64,000 nucleotides of DNA from assembly GCA_948144175.1 (NCBI GenBank), contig CANXME010002275.1, positions 4,277,001 to 4,341,000 of the forward strand, read 5' to 3'. The stretch comes from Closterium sp. NIES-65. Its lineage: Eukaryota; Streptophyta; Zygnematophyceae; Desmidiales; Closteriaceae. The notes under the pieces were generated by a model. The model was given only the letters and a program-made list of their open reading frames with translations. It was not told the origin of the DNA and made no database searches. The position numbers were made by a program, and so were the translations under genes. Positions 1 to 10,169 of this stretch are shown here, piece by piece; the stretch's first letter is position 1; each line of letters opens with the position of its first letter.

Positions 1-569
1 ACCGTGCTGCATGTTAACAACGGCACCAGCAGCAGCAGAACTGACACTCTCAATCGCCTCCCCAGCACCCATGAGGCGCCAGCACTCTCATGTTGCGTGA
101 GAGTGCAGGACGCCAGGGCCATTGCCACCTGAACCACCTGGATTCCCCGATGACACACCCTGCAGCTGCAACAACCAAGAGCAATCACCCTGCAGCTGCA
201 GCAACCGCTGGGGTTGGGACCACAGCCTTGTATTCATTGTTACAATTGGCAACAGCAGTAGCGATGTCACTCTCACTCGCCTCCCCAGCACCCACGAGGC
301 ACCATGCAATGGCATGCAGAGCACTCTCATGCTGCCGGAGAGTGCAGCACGCCAGGGCCAATGCCTCCTGCACCACCTGCAGGACTGTTCAAAAAGGGTC
401 TCACCCTGCAGCAGCTGGATGCACAGCCTTGTGTTGTGTGTTCACACTGGCACCAGCAACAACAGCACCACCAGCAGCAGCAGCGATCTCACTCGCCTCC
501 CCAGCATCCACAAGGCGCCATGCAATGGCGTGCAGGGCACTCTCATGCTGCCGTAGAGTGCAGCACGCC
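1..569 (-). pseudogene. Three degenerate copies of the M41 gene's terminal exon
   Basis: Read on the minus strand, this stretch repeats the conserved C-terminal segment of the M41 gene that ends at 1918. The best copy (about 240-376) reads LRQHESALHAIAWCLV followed by GAGEASES; another (about 480-569) reads LRQHESALHAIAWRLV. The copy at about 50-130 has lost the middle of the motif. Each copy also carries the Ala-rich tail as CAG/GCA-rich DNA. No promoter, complete exon set or single open frame links them, so they are taken as downstream tandem duplicates, separated from the real exon by the DNA transposon at 570-1858. The window edge cuts the first copy. Confidence 0.6.
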
Positions 570-1858
570 TATGTTGGAATTTACGCGTTTAGCGTATATT
601 TGCGTTTCGTATATACGCTAACGTGTATACGCCATACGCGTAAGGGTCAGATTGGGCATACGCTTTTCCGGGCAGGGAAAACACCCTCCCAGGCAGGGTG
701 AAAAAAACTGCGTGCTCAACATCCGGGAAGGTAGGTACTCCCTACCCAATTCCCAGTAAGACTCGCTAGCCTTTTCCCAAGTCTGAACGGTGGTTGCGGT
801 GGGATGCGGAGTAGATCGCTAGAAGTAGGAATTGGAAGGAAAGTTGTTGGGAAGCGGGAATGTTAAGTAGAAATCTCGAGTGCAGTTGGGCTGGCTGGCT
901 GGCTGGTAAGGGCGCTTCACCTGTCGGTTCGAACAACACACTCGTTCGAACAGGCGAAACGTTACTCGTTTCGCCTATGTTCGTAGTGGTGATCGTGACG
1001 TCGCGAAGCACAGTTTCGCCAATTTGAACAGAGCTGTCACCTCAAGCACGATTTTCATCATCCCGCACGTTCGAACACGTTTGTTCGAACAGGTTGGGAT
1101 AGGTGACATACAATTCCGCACAAACGACTGATATGATTGGTCCACAGTCTTCCGGGTCGCCCATGAACGTTTGCGACCAGGCCAGACGTCGCCATGAACG
1201 AGAATGTGCTCGCACGTTCAGCACGAATCGCATGCCTCTTGCCCAAAGGCCAATTCGTGTCGCCAATTCAACCCACCAATACAAATGGAGCCCACTCAAT
1301 GGCATACGACTGAATTATTTTCTTGCGACGTTTTGCGAAGCCGTCCAACACTTGGCGACGTCGCATGTTCGAACAGGCTGTCACCTCTAGTCTCGAGCTG
1401 TCACATTCACCAGGGTGTTCAAATTTGTGTTCGGATCTCGTCGGGAAACTGTTCGTACAGTGAATTCGTTACGTATGTTCGGATTTGGGCCTTCCAGCCC
1501 CGAGGTGATGCGCCCTAAGTAGCGTGAGTGTGAGGTGGTTGGGGGAACACTTTTGACAGGTTGGAGTTTGTAGGTAGGATGGGTTTCAATGCGGTACAAA
1601 TCGAAAGGTCAAGTTGGAACTACCAGAATACTTCAAAAGCACATTCCCGCTCCCCTAGACCGCCGAATTGCATTTCGACTTCGGCGAAATGCTCACCAGG
1701 AGAATCCGCATCTTCTCGTACACTTTCGATTTTTTTCCCGGGCAGCCCCAAAAAAATTCTGAGTGCGTATAGCGTATTAGCGTGCGTATAGCGTTTTGTG
1801 TATATACGCAAGCGTATATACGCATACGCTTATGGGTCTGAGCGTATATTCCAACATA
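570..1858. mobile_element. Non-autonomous Mutator-like DNA transposon
   Basis: The ends are inverted: TATGTTGGAATTTACGC on the left, and CCAACATA on the right as the complement of TATGTTGG. Both ends contain arrays of TATACGC-type subterminal repeats. The element is bracketed by a 10-bp direct repeat GCAGCACGCC (560-569 and 1859-1868). Uninterrupted copies of the same host sequence at about 340-360 have this 10-mer once, so it is a target-site duplication. A 9-10 bp duplication fits Mutator-like elements better than hAT (8 bp) or Harbinger (3 bp). No transposase frame is visible. The interior has scattered GTTCGAAC palindromes and nothing else recognisable. Confidence 0.72.
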
Positions 1859-1917
1859 GCAGCACGCCAGCCAGGGCCATTGCCTCCTGCACCAACTGCA
1901 ACACTGCCTTCAAGGAG

Positions 1918-2458
1918 TCATCCTGCAGCAGCTGGATGTACAGCCTTGTGGTGTGTGTTCACACTGGCACTACCGGTAGCAACAACAGCACCAGCGACAG
2001 CAGCAGCGATCTCGCCCTCACTCGCCTCCCCAGCATCCACAAGGCACCATGCAATGGCGTGCAGGGCACTCTCATGCTGCCGGAGAGTGGAAGATGCCAG
2101 TGTCATTGCCTCCTGCACCACCTGCAGCACCCTCTGCTCATGAGCTCCCACCCCTGGCATCTCCAGGCCCCTCCCTACTCGTCTCACTGCTGCCGCTGCT
2201 GCTGCTCCTGCTGTTTCTCCTGCTCCTGCTGTTTCTCCTGCTCCTGCTCCTGCTGCTGCTTCTGCTTTGCCTTCCTCCATCCCTCCCCTCAGACCCTCCT
2301 GTCCACCTCTCATCTCCAGGGGTTCAGGCCAGGCTCTAAGGTCGTCCGGCCCGGCACCAAAGAGGTCAGGGAAGGCAGCGGAGGAGGGCACACGCCAGCC
2401 TGTGATGCGCGGCGTGTGGATGGCACTCTGCAGCAGCAGCTGCAGCAGCTGTTCTTGA

Positions 2459-2492
<34 letters not shown>

Positions 2493-5400
2493 GGAACTCG
2501 GTTTCAGATTGACTGCTCGCTTGATTCTTTCCCACCTGTGGTGCCTTTGCCTGTATCGCCTCCCCCTGTGGTGCGGTGGGTGCAGCACCCCACACCTCTG
2601 GAGCGCGGCAGATGAGAGCAAAGGCCGTGGCGAGCGCAGCAGCTGATGGCGTGGGCAAGGGGGCAGATGGGAGGGCAAAAGAGCGCAGGCGCAGGAACGG
2701 AGCAGATGTGATGGGACAAGGAGACGGGGGGAAGAGGAGAGAGGAAAGGAGGGAAAGCAAGATACGTAGGGTAGGGGTGCTTAGGAAAAATGTTTCGCAA
2801 GAGTACAGGGGGAGAAAAGCGGGAGAAACAATTGGAGGGGGGTTGAGGGGGAAACAAAGATGGAACATGAGATGCAACGCAAATGCAACAATGAAACTAA
2901 TAAAAGTACATACCATTTGCAAGATCATCTGAGAATGAGTACCAGCCGTCGGATCGAGTGAAATAATCAACTCGGCCAAACATTAACTCCTCTGCTGCCT
3001 GGTGTGGAGAGAAGGAGAGAGGAGAAACATTGCCGAGTGCTGAGGCATGAAGGAGTTGAACGAGCAGTAAAATAGGGAGAATAGAAGTGCAAGGATAAAA
3101 GAAAAGAAACGAATTCAGGCAAGCACACAATTATTACGACGCTTTAAAGCTCTGCCAGTGCATGCATGCATGCCCAAACCAATTCTCGACGCAAGGGACG
3201 TGGGGCAAAGACAACGTGTTGCATTGTATACAAAACATTTGTGAACAAGCCGCTAGGCTTGGAGACGATTCCTCCAACGGTAACATTTTGAGTCGCTTCA
3301 AAAGTCACAGGGGCATGCTGCGAATGTGTATACAGTCATGCATGTACATGCCTATCCATCTGCCTTTTGAGAAGTCTCAAAAATCCATATGCCTGCCACT
3401 TGCAGCCACTCCTCACCATGCCAGCTAGCCACACAGCCGTGGTGTGAACCACAACTTGTCACCACAGCATGCATGCATGTATATGCGTAAGTGTGTCCTA
3501 TCTATATGCCTGCCACTTTCCGGCCACTCCTCACGATGCCAGCTAGCCACACAGCCATAGCATGAACCACCACCTGTCGCATGCCGGCATGCATGCATGT
3601 GTACGCGCGGCGCATGTGCCTGCTACTTATGCACATGCCGCCTACAGCCAGGCCTTAACATGCACGTGCCTGGCTGGGCACTCAGGGCACGGGCCCTCAC
3701 CACTCGTCGCCAGCTAGCCACACAGCCATGGCGTCGGTCAACCACTTGTCGCACGCTGGCATGCTTGCATGTGTACGCGTATGTGGGTGCATGCATGTGT
3801 GTGCGTGCGTGCTATCTGTAGGCCTGCCTGCCACCTCAAGCCAACCCTTACCATGCCAGCCAGCCACACGGCCATGGCGTGAACAACCACTTGTCGCAAC
3901 GGGATTGGCTCAATCTCCCCCCGCCACACGATGTCCGTTCCCCCCCAGTACTTGATTGGCCGGTAGGGCCCTCCCGGCGCTGCTGATTGGCCCTCGTCCT
4001 CCAGATACACCCCCTCCACCTGATTGGCCGATGGAGGTATGGGGTGGAACGGGGTGGCACGGGGTGGGATGGGTTGGGATGGGATGGGATGAGATGGGAT
4101 GGGATGGGATGGGATGGGATGGGATGGGATGGGATGGGATGGGATGGGATGGGATGGGATGGGATGGGATGGGATGGCATGGCATGGCATGGCATGGCAT
4201 GGCATGGGATGAGATGAAATGAAATGCTCTCACCCTTGCAAAAAGTATGGAGCCAGGCTCACACAGATCTGGGCATGCAAGAGGTGCCTTCCACAGATCT
4301 GGGCATGCAAGAGGTTAGGGCGTGTTACATTTTTCGAAGTCGCTGAAAGTCCGGACGACTGTCCGGACGCGTGCGAAGATTGCGACGTCGCTCGGTCACG
4401 TTGCGACTAATACGATGTCGTAAGGATGCAATACGAAGAAAGCGACGTCGTTTAGACCCTGACGAACTCACTGCCGAGATTTAACGAGTTTCGTAACCAC
4501 ACAATCGTCCGGACGTTTGGCCGTCCGGACGAAAACAATGAAAAATGTAACACGCCCTTATTTTTGAGTCGACTCTAAAACATGCCCAAAGTATGGAGCC
4601 AGGCTCACACAGATCTGGGCATGCAAGAGGTGCCTTCCACAGATCTGGGCATGCAAGAGGTTATTTTTGAGTCGACTCTAAAACATGCCCAAAGTATGGA
4701 GCCAGGCTCACACAGATCTGGGCATGCAAGAGGTGCCTTCCACAGCCTCAAGACGCCACTTACTCACTCCTTCACTCTCACTCACTCGAGCAAGGGGACT
4801 CAGAGCCTCATGGTATCAGAGCCTCATGGACTCAGAGCCTCATGGTATCAGAGCCTCATGGTATGCCTCATGGACTCAGAGCCTCATGGTATGCCGCAAC
4901 GCAGCGACCGCTGTCTATGCGGGTAAGGGTGGATTCGTACCGCACTCTCTCACTCTCTCTTGCACCCACTCATTATTTCACCCACCCGAGCAAGCGGACT
5001 CAGCGCCCCCACAAGAGCATGCCCTGCCTCATGGTACGCTGCGAAGCAGCGATCGCTGTCCATGCGGGGAGGGACGGCTCTGGGCATGCAGCTGGTGGTG
5101 CCTTCAGCAGCCTCAAGCCTCCGCAGCTGCTGCTGCTGTTCCTCTGGCTGTTGCTGCTGTTTCAGGCGCTGCTGCTGCTGCTGCTGCTGCTGACGGCGAT
5201 GGGGAGCAGAGAGAGGTGACTGCACGTCCAGCAGCAGCTTGCCGTGACAGTGGTCCATGGCTCGAAGAATGGACCGGGCTGCTGCTCCCTTGAACTGCAG
5301 GGCGGTTGAGGGCGGTTAAGGGCGGTGAGCAGGGTGAGGGGAATGAGGGAGGTAGGCGGGGGTGATTGCACGTCCAGCAGCAGCCTGCCGTGCGAGTGGT

Positions 5401-8400
5401 CCATGGCCCGAAGCACAAAGCATGCTGCTGCTCCCTTGAACTGCCGGGGTGGTTAAGGGCGGTTCATGGGAGTGAGGAAGGCGAGGGGAGTGAGGAAGTG
5501 AGTGAGGGAGGTGACTGCACGTCAAGCAGCAGCCTGCCGTGACAGTGGTCCATGGCCCGAAGAACCGAGCGCTGCTGCTCCCTTGAACTGCCGGGGTGGA
5601 TGAATGCACCTGCTGCTGCTCCCTTGAACTGCCAGGGTGGATACAAGGGGATGAATGAATGCACGCACGTCCAGCAGCCGCCTGCCGTGGCAGTGGTCCA
5701 TGGCTCGAAGCACCAAGCGCGCTGCTGCTCCCCTAAACTGCACAGGGAGTAAGGGGGTTGCGGAGTGGGAAGCAAGAGGATGGATGGGACAGGCTGAGGG
5801 GAGGGAGCGGAGGGGGGTCTAAGGCGTTGAAAGGGGTGACAACAGGATGATCGTAGGGTGGGATATATATTACAGGTGACTTTTGAGAATTCTCAAAAGT
5901 CGCACCAATATGTACGCAAGGCTATGGTGCATTGCGAGGTACACAGGCTACATGCATCGCCATGCCACACCTGGTAGGTACCATGCATGGAGCATATACA
6001 CTGCGCACATGCTCTCATGTGTTGCTTGCTGCATGTATGTATAGCATGTATGTACTACACACACGTGTCTTGAGGCGCCTCAATAGACGTTCATGTTCAA
6101 ACGTGCTGCGGGTCTCATCCTGATCCTCCCTTTGTCTTCTGACATTATTCTGACGGCTGGTGGGTCGGCGGTGGGTCTCATCCTGATCCTCCCTTTTTGA
6201 GGATTCTCAACCCTCCATACCTTGCTGCTGCTCGATACTCACCCAAAGTACGCGTGCTGCATACATACCACATGCTACAGCTCAATTGATACTTATTACA
6301 CGTACCAGGAACACATGCTGCTGCTGCAGAGGTGACTTTTGAGTCGACTCAAAAGTCGCTGCATACCGCATGCTACAGCTCAATTCATACTGTTTACACA
6401 TACCAGATACACATGCTGCTGTTGGTTCTCGTCGTGTGCCATCACACGCACCCACGGGGGTCTCTGTTGCAGGATAGGAGAGGGGGAGAGGAGAGGGGAG
6501 GGAAGAAGAGGGGAGGTACAAGAGGGGGGGAAAAAAGGGGACGGCGAAAGTGGATGGGGGGAAGAGGGGTGTGGGAGGGAGCAAGAGAGACACGCACTGA
6601 GGGTACTTTTTACTCTCTTTCTTTCTTGATAAAGCTTTTCTCTGGCACTGCTGCCCTTCCAACCATGAGTGACGAGGAGTAGGTTCACATGATGAGGCAT
6701 GACACGCACACAGTGAGAGGGTAACGGAAGGGATGCGAGGGCCAGGATTAGATTCTGAGTTGGGCTAACATGTGTAGTTGGAGGCAATTGAAAGGGGACA
6801 ATGGAGGCGGAGTTGAAAGTGGCTGGTCCATCTTGAAATCACTCTCGAGAATTCTCAAAAGTATAGACACCAGCCAACAATTCCGCCTCCATACGTGATG
6901 GACTAACCAGTGCCTACCACTGCAGCACTACCCATACTACCTACCTACTGTGATAGGGAGCGTTATCCCAGGCAAGAAAGGGCACGTCTCAAGTTGCTCC
7001 ACTCACTCCCTCGGCATCTGAACGACACGTATGTTGCACAAATGCACCCATTCACTAGCAGGTGTAGCACACACATAGCACCTACAGGGTACTCACCATG
7101 ACAAGTACACCTATCCCTGGCAGGCAACTTTTGAGACGTCTCAAAAGTCACCTACAGGGTACTAACCATGACAGGTACGGCTATTCCCGGCAGGCAGGGG
7201 CACGTCTCAAGCTGCTCCACTCGCTCCCTCGGCATCTGCACCACACGTGCGTTGCACAGCACGTGCACGCGCGGCCCATTAGTAGGACGAAGAATGCCGT
7301 CCAGCTCCTTGCCCCGACTACTGCTGCTGCCACTGCTGCTGCCACCGCCACCTGTACTGCTGCTGTTGCTGTCAGCCCCATTTACCCCTCCTCTTCTACT
7401 GCGCACCGACTTACCAGCAGGAACAGCAGCCCGCCTTCCCCCCATCAATCCCCCCAACGCTCCCCCCAGCGCTCCCCCCAATGTCCCCCCCAGTCCCCCA
7501 ACCCCTTCCCCCACCTTCCCCCCCATCATCTTCCCCACAGCGCCCCCCACTGCTCCCCCCACAGCTCCAGCAGAAGCTGGAAGCTTCTCAGAAGGTTCCT
7601 CAGTGGTGAGGATGACGTCATGCAGGGCCCCCAGCTGGGGGGCCACCACTGCAGTGATGCTGCCGGTGCCGTCAGTGAGTTTGCCGGCCATATCCGCCAC
7701 TAGATCCAAACTCACGCTGCCCAGGAGCTTTTCTGTGACAGGCGAGCAGTCCCGAGTGCGGTGAATAAGCCGAATCAGTGGATACTGCACGAAATCGTAT
7801 CTCTTCTTCGCAGCATCGCTCCTATTATTTTCATTGCTCCCATCACTCCTCCCACCCCCATCACCCCCTCTGCTGCTCCCATAAGCATCATCCATCCTCG
7901 TTCCCCCATGGCCATTATTAATCTTCCCACCTGCTCCTGTCCCCTCTGCTGCTCTGTGCTTCTGCTGCAGCCTCAGCTTCAGCGCCTGCAGCCTCTCCGC
8001 AGCACTCAGGTTGTCGCTGTCTAATGTGCCACTTGACATTTCACCTGAAGAATCACCTGAAGAGCCATCTGCGCCTGGAGCAGGCGTGTGGAATGCCAAC
8101 GGCATCTAGCGCAAGGAGAGGAGCAGGGGAGATCGAGACAAAGGGGGGGGATTGGGGAAGGCAGGGGCGATTGAGTAAAAGGGGGGGGGGGTGTTGGGGG
8201 GAGCAGGGGGGATCGAGAACAAGGGGGGGACTGGGGGGAGCAGGGGGGATCGAGAAAAAAGGGGGAGATTTGGAGGAGCAGGGGGGATTGGGGGGGAGCA
8301 GGGGTGATCGGGCGGAACAGTGGTGATTGTGGGGAGCAGGGGGGTTGAGAAGAGAAAAGGAATTGAGGGGAGCAGGAGTAAATCTACGAGAACATGGAAA

Positions 8401-9187
8401 GAATTGGTGGAAGGAAGATGGGGAGGAATTCCGAGGGAAATGAGTTCAGTACTTGCATACGACAGACAGAGTGCGTTTCAACCAAATGCCTCCTTACCAG
8501 GTGCCTCACTATAAGCCAAAAGTCCTCGCAGTGCTGCACTGTAGCGAAATCGTGCTTCCGCCCATCCGGAAGCTCCTCAACCACCCTCCGCGCCAACCCT
8601 AATCCGCCATCCGCCTTTCCCCCTCCCCTTCCCCTTCCCCCACCTCCCATTTCTCCTCCTGTCCGCTCTCCGTCCCCTGCCGTCGCGGCCGCCTGCCATT
8701 CTCCCCGGCGACAGCGATGGCGACGGCTGCGACACAGTGGCTGCGACTTATTCAGTAATCGCGAGGTCTGCGATCTCCATCCGAGAAACGACGTGGGACG
8801 CTTTTCGCCGTTGAACAGCCGCCTCTCCGCGTTCGGTGCCGATCGTCGCTGCGGCGTCGATTCTTGGCCGCAAGAGCAGCGGCATGTGCGCTGCGGTTCG
8901 ATGAATCGTAACGGTTTTTGAGACGTCTCATAACGAGATTGTAACGGCGAGAGCGAGTGTAACGCCACGTGACACCGTATCGTGGTCAAATTCATCGGAA
9001 TGCGATGTGATGTTAAAAAGGGGGGTTGTTCCACAGCCAGGAGTGCTTGAAGAGCGCCGGCGACATTGTCGGGCCAGTGAAGGGGTGTCACAGAATCTGC
9101 TGAAGAAGAGGTGATAGGGATTGCGGACCGCGATACATGTGGTGGACTGAAGTGAACGGCGAGGGTTTTTTTCTGAAGTCCCTGCAT
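1918..9187 (-). CDS. M41 (FtsH-type) zinc metallopeptidase-like protein lacking an AAA module
   Basis: Seven exons fit together: 9187-8498, 8105-7167, 6463-6404, 5294-4986, 4019-3852, 2998-2914 and 2642-1918 (TGA). Donors and acceptors are consensus GT/AG, phases match at every junction, and the sum is 2976 nt (991 aa). Exon 4 has AAYHEAGHALVGAL, the HEAGH zinc motif of M41 peptidases. Exons 5-6 give AVWLAGM then AAEELMFG, the second conserved M41 block, and SDD supplies a candidate third zinc ligand. Exon 7 carries the C-terminal helix LRQHESALHAIAWCLV. No Walker A/B or SRH is seen, so unlike FtsH it has no visible ATPase. Exon 2 is Gly-rich (repeated GGAVGGAVG and GGALGGALG), and exons 4 and 7 contain polyglutamine. 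The N-terminus is Arg/Ser-rich and may be an organelle transit peptide; the start Met is uncertain. Function as an active protease is inferred from the motif only. Confidence 0.68.
3405..3851. repeat. Long-unit tandem repeat derived from the end of M41 exon 5
   Basis: Three or four degenerate units of about 120-190 bp share the core CCAGCTAGCCACACAGCC, then a CTTGTCG-type stretch, then GCATGCATGCATGTGTA. The same order occurs, intact and coding, at 3852-3898, where it spells the last residues and the splice donor of M41 exon 5. The array is therefore a series of copies of an exon-intron boundary placed in the downstream intron. None keeps an open frame for the whole exon. Confidence 0.6.
4055..4217. 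repeat. (GGGAT)n microsatellite
   Basis: Near-perfect pentanucleotide array GGGAT, about 25 units, ending in GGCAT variants. It lies in the M41 intron just upstream, on the minus strand, of exon 5. Reading frames across it (PSHPI or WDGMG repeats) are low-complexity artefacts. Confidence 0.9.
4318..4557. mobile_element. PIF/Harbinger-like (Tourist-type) MITE
   Basis: This 240-bp element has perfect 18-bp terminal inverted repeats GGGCGTGTTACATTTTTC, flanked on both sides by TTA (4315-4317 and 4558-4560). The neighbouring copy of the 103-bp repeat holds the empty site, AAGAGG-TTA-TTTTTGAG, with a single TTA, so the 3-bp target duplication is directly demonstrated. A TTA target and GGG-starting ends are typical of PIF/Harbinger. 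The interior has four GTCCGGAC palindromes and no open frame, so it depends on a transposase elsewhere. Confidence 0.88.
4561..4580. repeat. TTTTGAG..CTC(T)AAAA palindrome at a duplication junction
   Basis: TTTTTGAGTCGACTCTAAAA lies exactly between two copies of the 103-bp repeat. The core GAGTCGACTC is a perfect palindrome and the A/T arms are one base out of register. Confidence 0.8.
4664..4683. repeat. Second TTTTGAG..CTC(T)AAAA palindrome at a duplication junction
   Basis: Same 20-bp sequence as at 4561, at the next junction of the 103-bp array. Confidence 0.8.
4790..4950 (-). pseudogene. Degenerate copy of the M41 HEAGH-encoding exon segment
   Basis: On the minus strand this repeats the 4986-5070 region (GACAGCG..GC.TACCATGAGGC..CTGAGTCC..CTTGCTCG), but the piece coding for GHALVGA is missing, so YHEA runs straight into LSP. 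The short block TACCATGAGGCTCTGA is then reiterated several times. The zinc-binding motif is destroyed, so this cannot be an alternative catalytic exon. Confidence 0.65.
5361..5760 (-). repeat. Three or four tandem copies of the start of M41 exon 4
   Basis: The segment coding for GAAARSILRAMDHCHG and LLLDVQ, together with its splice acceptor, recurs with a spacing of about 145-150 bp (around 5372-5437, 5520-5595 and 5665-5740, plus a fragment at about 5605-5640). The copy at 5225-5294 is continuous with the HEAGH exon. The upstream copies keep the acceptor and most of the frame but run into intron sequence after LLLDVQ, so each is a potential cryptic exon. Confidence 0.7.
5878..5901. repeat. 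Perfect 24-bp palindrome, EcoRI-type centre
   Basis: GAC-TTTTGAG-AATT-CTCAAAA-GTC, identical on both strands, in the M41 intron between exons 3 and 4. Confidence 0.9.
6070..6083. repeat. Short palindrome TTGAG-GCGC-CTCAA
   Basis: A 14-bp perfect palindrome of the same design as the longer ones nearby, with a GCGC centre. Confidence 0.65.
6265..6333 (-). repeat. Partial copy of M41 exon 3 and its donor
   Basis: On the minus strand it reads CAGCAGCAGCATGTGTTCCTG then GTACGTG, matching the end of exon 3 (QQQHVYL then GTATGTG at 6404), with about 50 bp of intron alongside. It is separated from the real exon only by the palindrome at 6334. A more diverged upstream copy (VRVMPHH..) lies at about 6640-6790. 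Confidence 0.65.
6334..6357. repeat. Perfect 24-bp palindrome, SalI-type centre, at a duplication junction
   Basis: GAC-TTTTGAG-TCGA-CTCAAAA-GTC separates two copies of an approximately 65-bp block (CATGCTACAGCTCAATT..CACATGCTGCTG) that covers the end of M41 exon 3 and its donor. Confidence 0.9.
6910..7126 (-). pseudogene. Degenerate copy of the 3' end of M41 exon 2
   Basis: It matches the minus-strand segment that ends exon 2 (PRERVEQLETCPCLPG), but CGA has become TGA after PRE, so the frame is closed. The copied block continues through the splice donor into intron sequence (CACCTACAGGGTACT..CAGGC), where the palindrome at 7127 separates it from the functional copy. Confidence 0.65.
7127..7148. 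repeat. Perfect 22-bp palindrome, AatII-type centre, at a duplication junction
   Basis: AC-TTTTGAG-ACGT-CTCAAAA-GT lies between two copies of CACCTACAGGGTACT..GGCAGGC at the end of M41 exon 2. Confidence 0.9.
8110..8360. repeat. G-rich tandem repeat in M41 intron 1
   Basis: About seven degenerate units of roughly 30 bp, GGAGCAGGGGGGATCGAG followed by an A/G run. It starts immediately upstream, on the minus strand, of the exon 2 acceptor and forms the C-rich tract of that intron. Confidence 0.75.
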
Positions 9188-10169
9188 CTCACTGCACTAC
9201 TCGAAACCACGAGAATGTACAGCATACCGTTCTGAACCCCGTGAAATGGTGTCACTGTCACCATCTCACATTGTTGGCGTTCAGTTTTGTGCTAAGCATC
9301 GACGATTTTGCTGTGACAGGAATGTAGCGGAATGATCTCCTACTGGAAGAAAATAAGCTTTATAAAGCGTATGATTTTAAATTCTGGCATATCCAACCAC
9401 TGAGGAGGACTGGCCTACAAATGTCATGTCAAGCACCCAAAATGCGCTTCCGCCAGCAGAATAGTAGACCGTATGGTGCCAGCATGACATGGCTGGCATG
9501 GCCCCTTGGGACCACAGGCCATGATGTAGGGGCACCCGAAAAGGACAAAAAGCTCGCGTGGCACCTATTACTTCACACGGCTGACAGACCTGGCAAGCAT
9601 CCATTGGCTAACACCTGGGCACTTGACCTCCTTGGCTGAAGGTGTGTGGCCTAACAGCGCAAGTGATTGAGAAGCTACGTCAGCAAGTACTCTGGTTAAG
9701 ATGGTTGAGAATACCCTGGTATGGTTACGCTTTGTTTTGAGTGGTTGAGTACGGTGTGAAGTCGACATGGCCACCGGCTTTTGCACCTTTGGAGCTCGTC
9801 ACCGTTTAGGACATTGCTGCCTTCCACATTTCTCGGCAACATCGAGATTTCCAGTCCAGCAGGCGTCCCCCGGCCAGTCGAGATTTACCTCGGTTTCGTC
9901 GGGTGCGTTACGGTCCAGAGAGTGCAGGAGTATGAACCGCGTTTTACCGTGTGGAAACTTGCTGAATCGTACTGAACCAGAAAAAGCCTGTACGGTGCCA
10001 TGTCACACATATTTAGTTCTACCTTCAGTTCTGATAATAACGTTCAGTCTGCCTGATTACTTCCATGTACAGATTCGAGGTGCTTTCTCCCTAATCTGAC
10101 GCTTCATCGCGCTGTTTTTTAAGAGCGGTCTCCCTCTCACTACCCTCTCCTTCACTCTCGGTTGTCGCC
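9188..10169. promoter_or_regulatory. Divergent intergenic region between the M41 and EF-hand/SNARE genes
   Basis: This 982-bp stretch separates two genes transcribed away from each other and should hold both promoters and 5' UTRs. A TATAAAG string at about 9359-9365 is the only core-promoter-like motif picked out. No repeat, transposon or convincing open frame was found. The assignment rests on gene arrangement only. Confidence 0.45.

Larger units (their letters stand above)
4236..4766. repeat. 103-bp intronic tandem repeat, three copies, one interrupted by a MITE
   Basis: The unit runs from about CATGCCCAAAGTATGGAG to AAGAGGTTATTTTTGAGTC. Starts at 4581 and 4684 give a 103-bp period; the first copy (from about 4236) is split by the MITE at 4318-4557. 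Part of the unit (TCTGGGCATGCA..GGTGCCTTC..CAGCCTCAAG) matches the coding DNA of M41 exon 4 at 5085-5120, so the array began as a partial exon copy. Each junction carries a TTTTTGAGTCGACTC palindrome. Confidence 0.8.

Noticed and set aside
3848..4233. Proline/serine/histidine-rich or WDGMG-repeat proteins
   Set aside because: They are translations of the (GGGAT)n microsatellite. Only the flanking segment 3852-4019 is a real exon.
5225..5294. Protein-kinase motif (RAMDHCHGKLLLDV resembles a catalytic loop)
   Set aside because: The HRD/DFG context is absent and the segment is continuous with the M41 HEAGH exon.
7415..7420. An intron splitting M41 exon 2 at a GTAAGT
   Set aside because: The reading frame continues uninterrupted to the donor at 7167, and skipping would need an acceptor that keeps phase; none was found.
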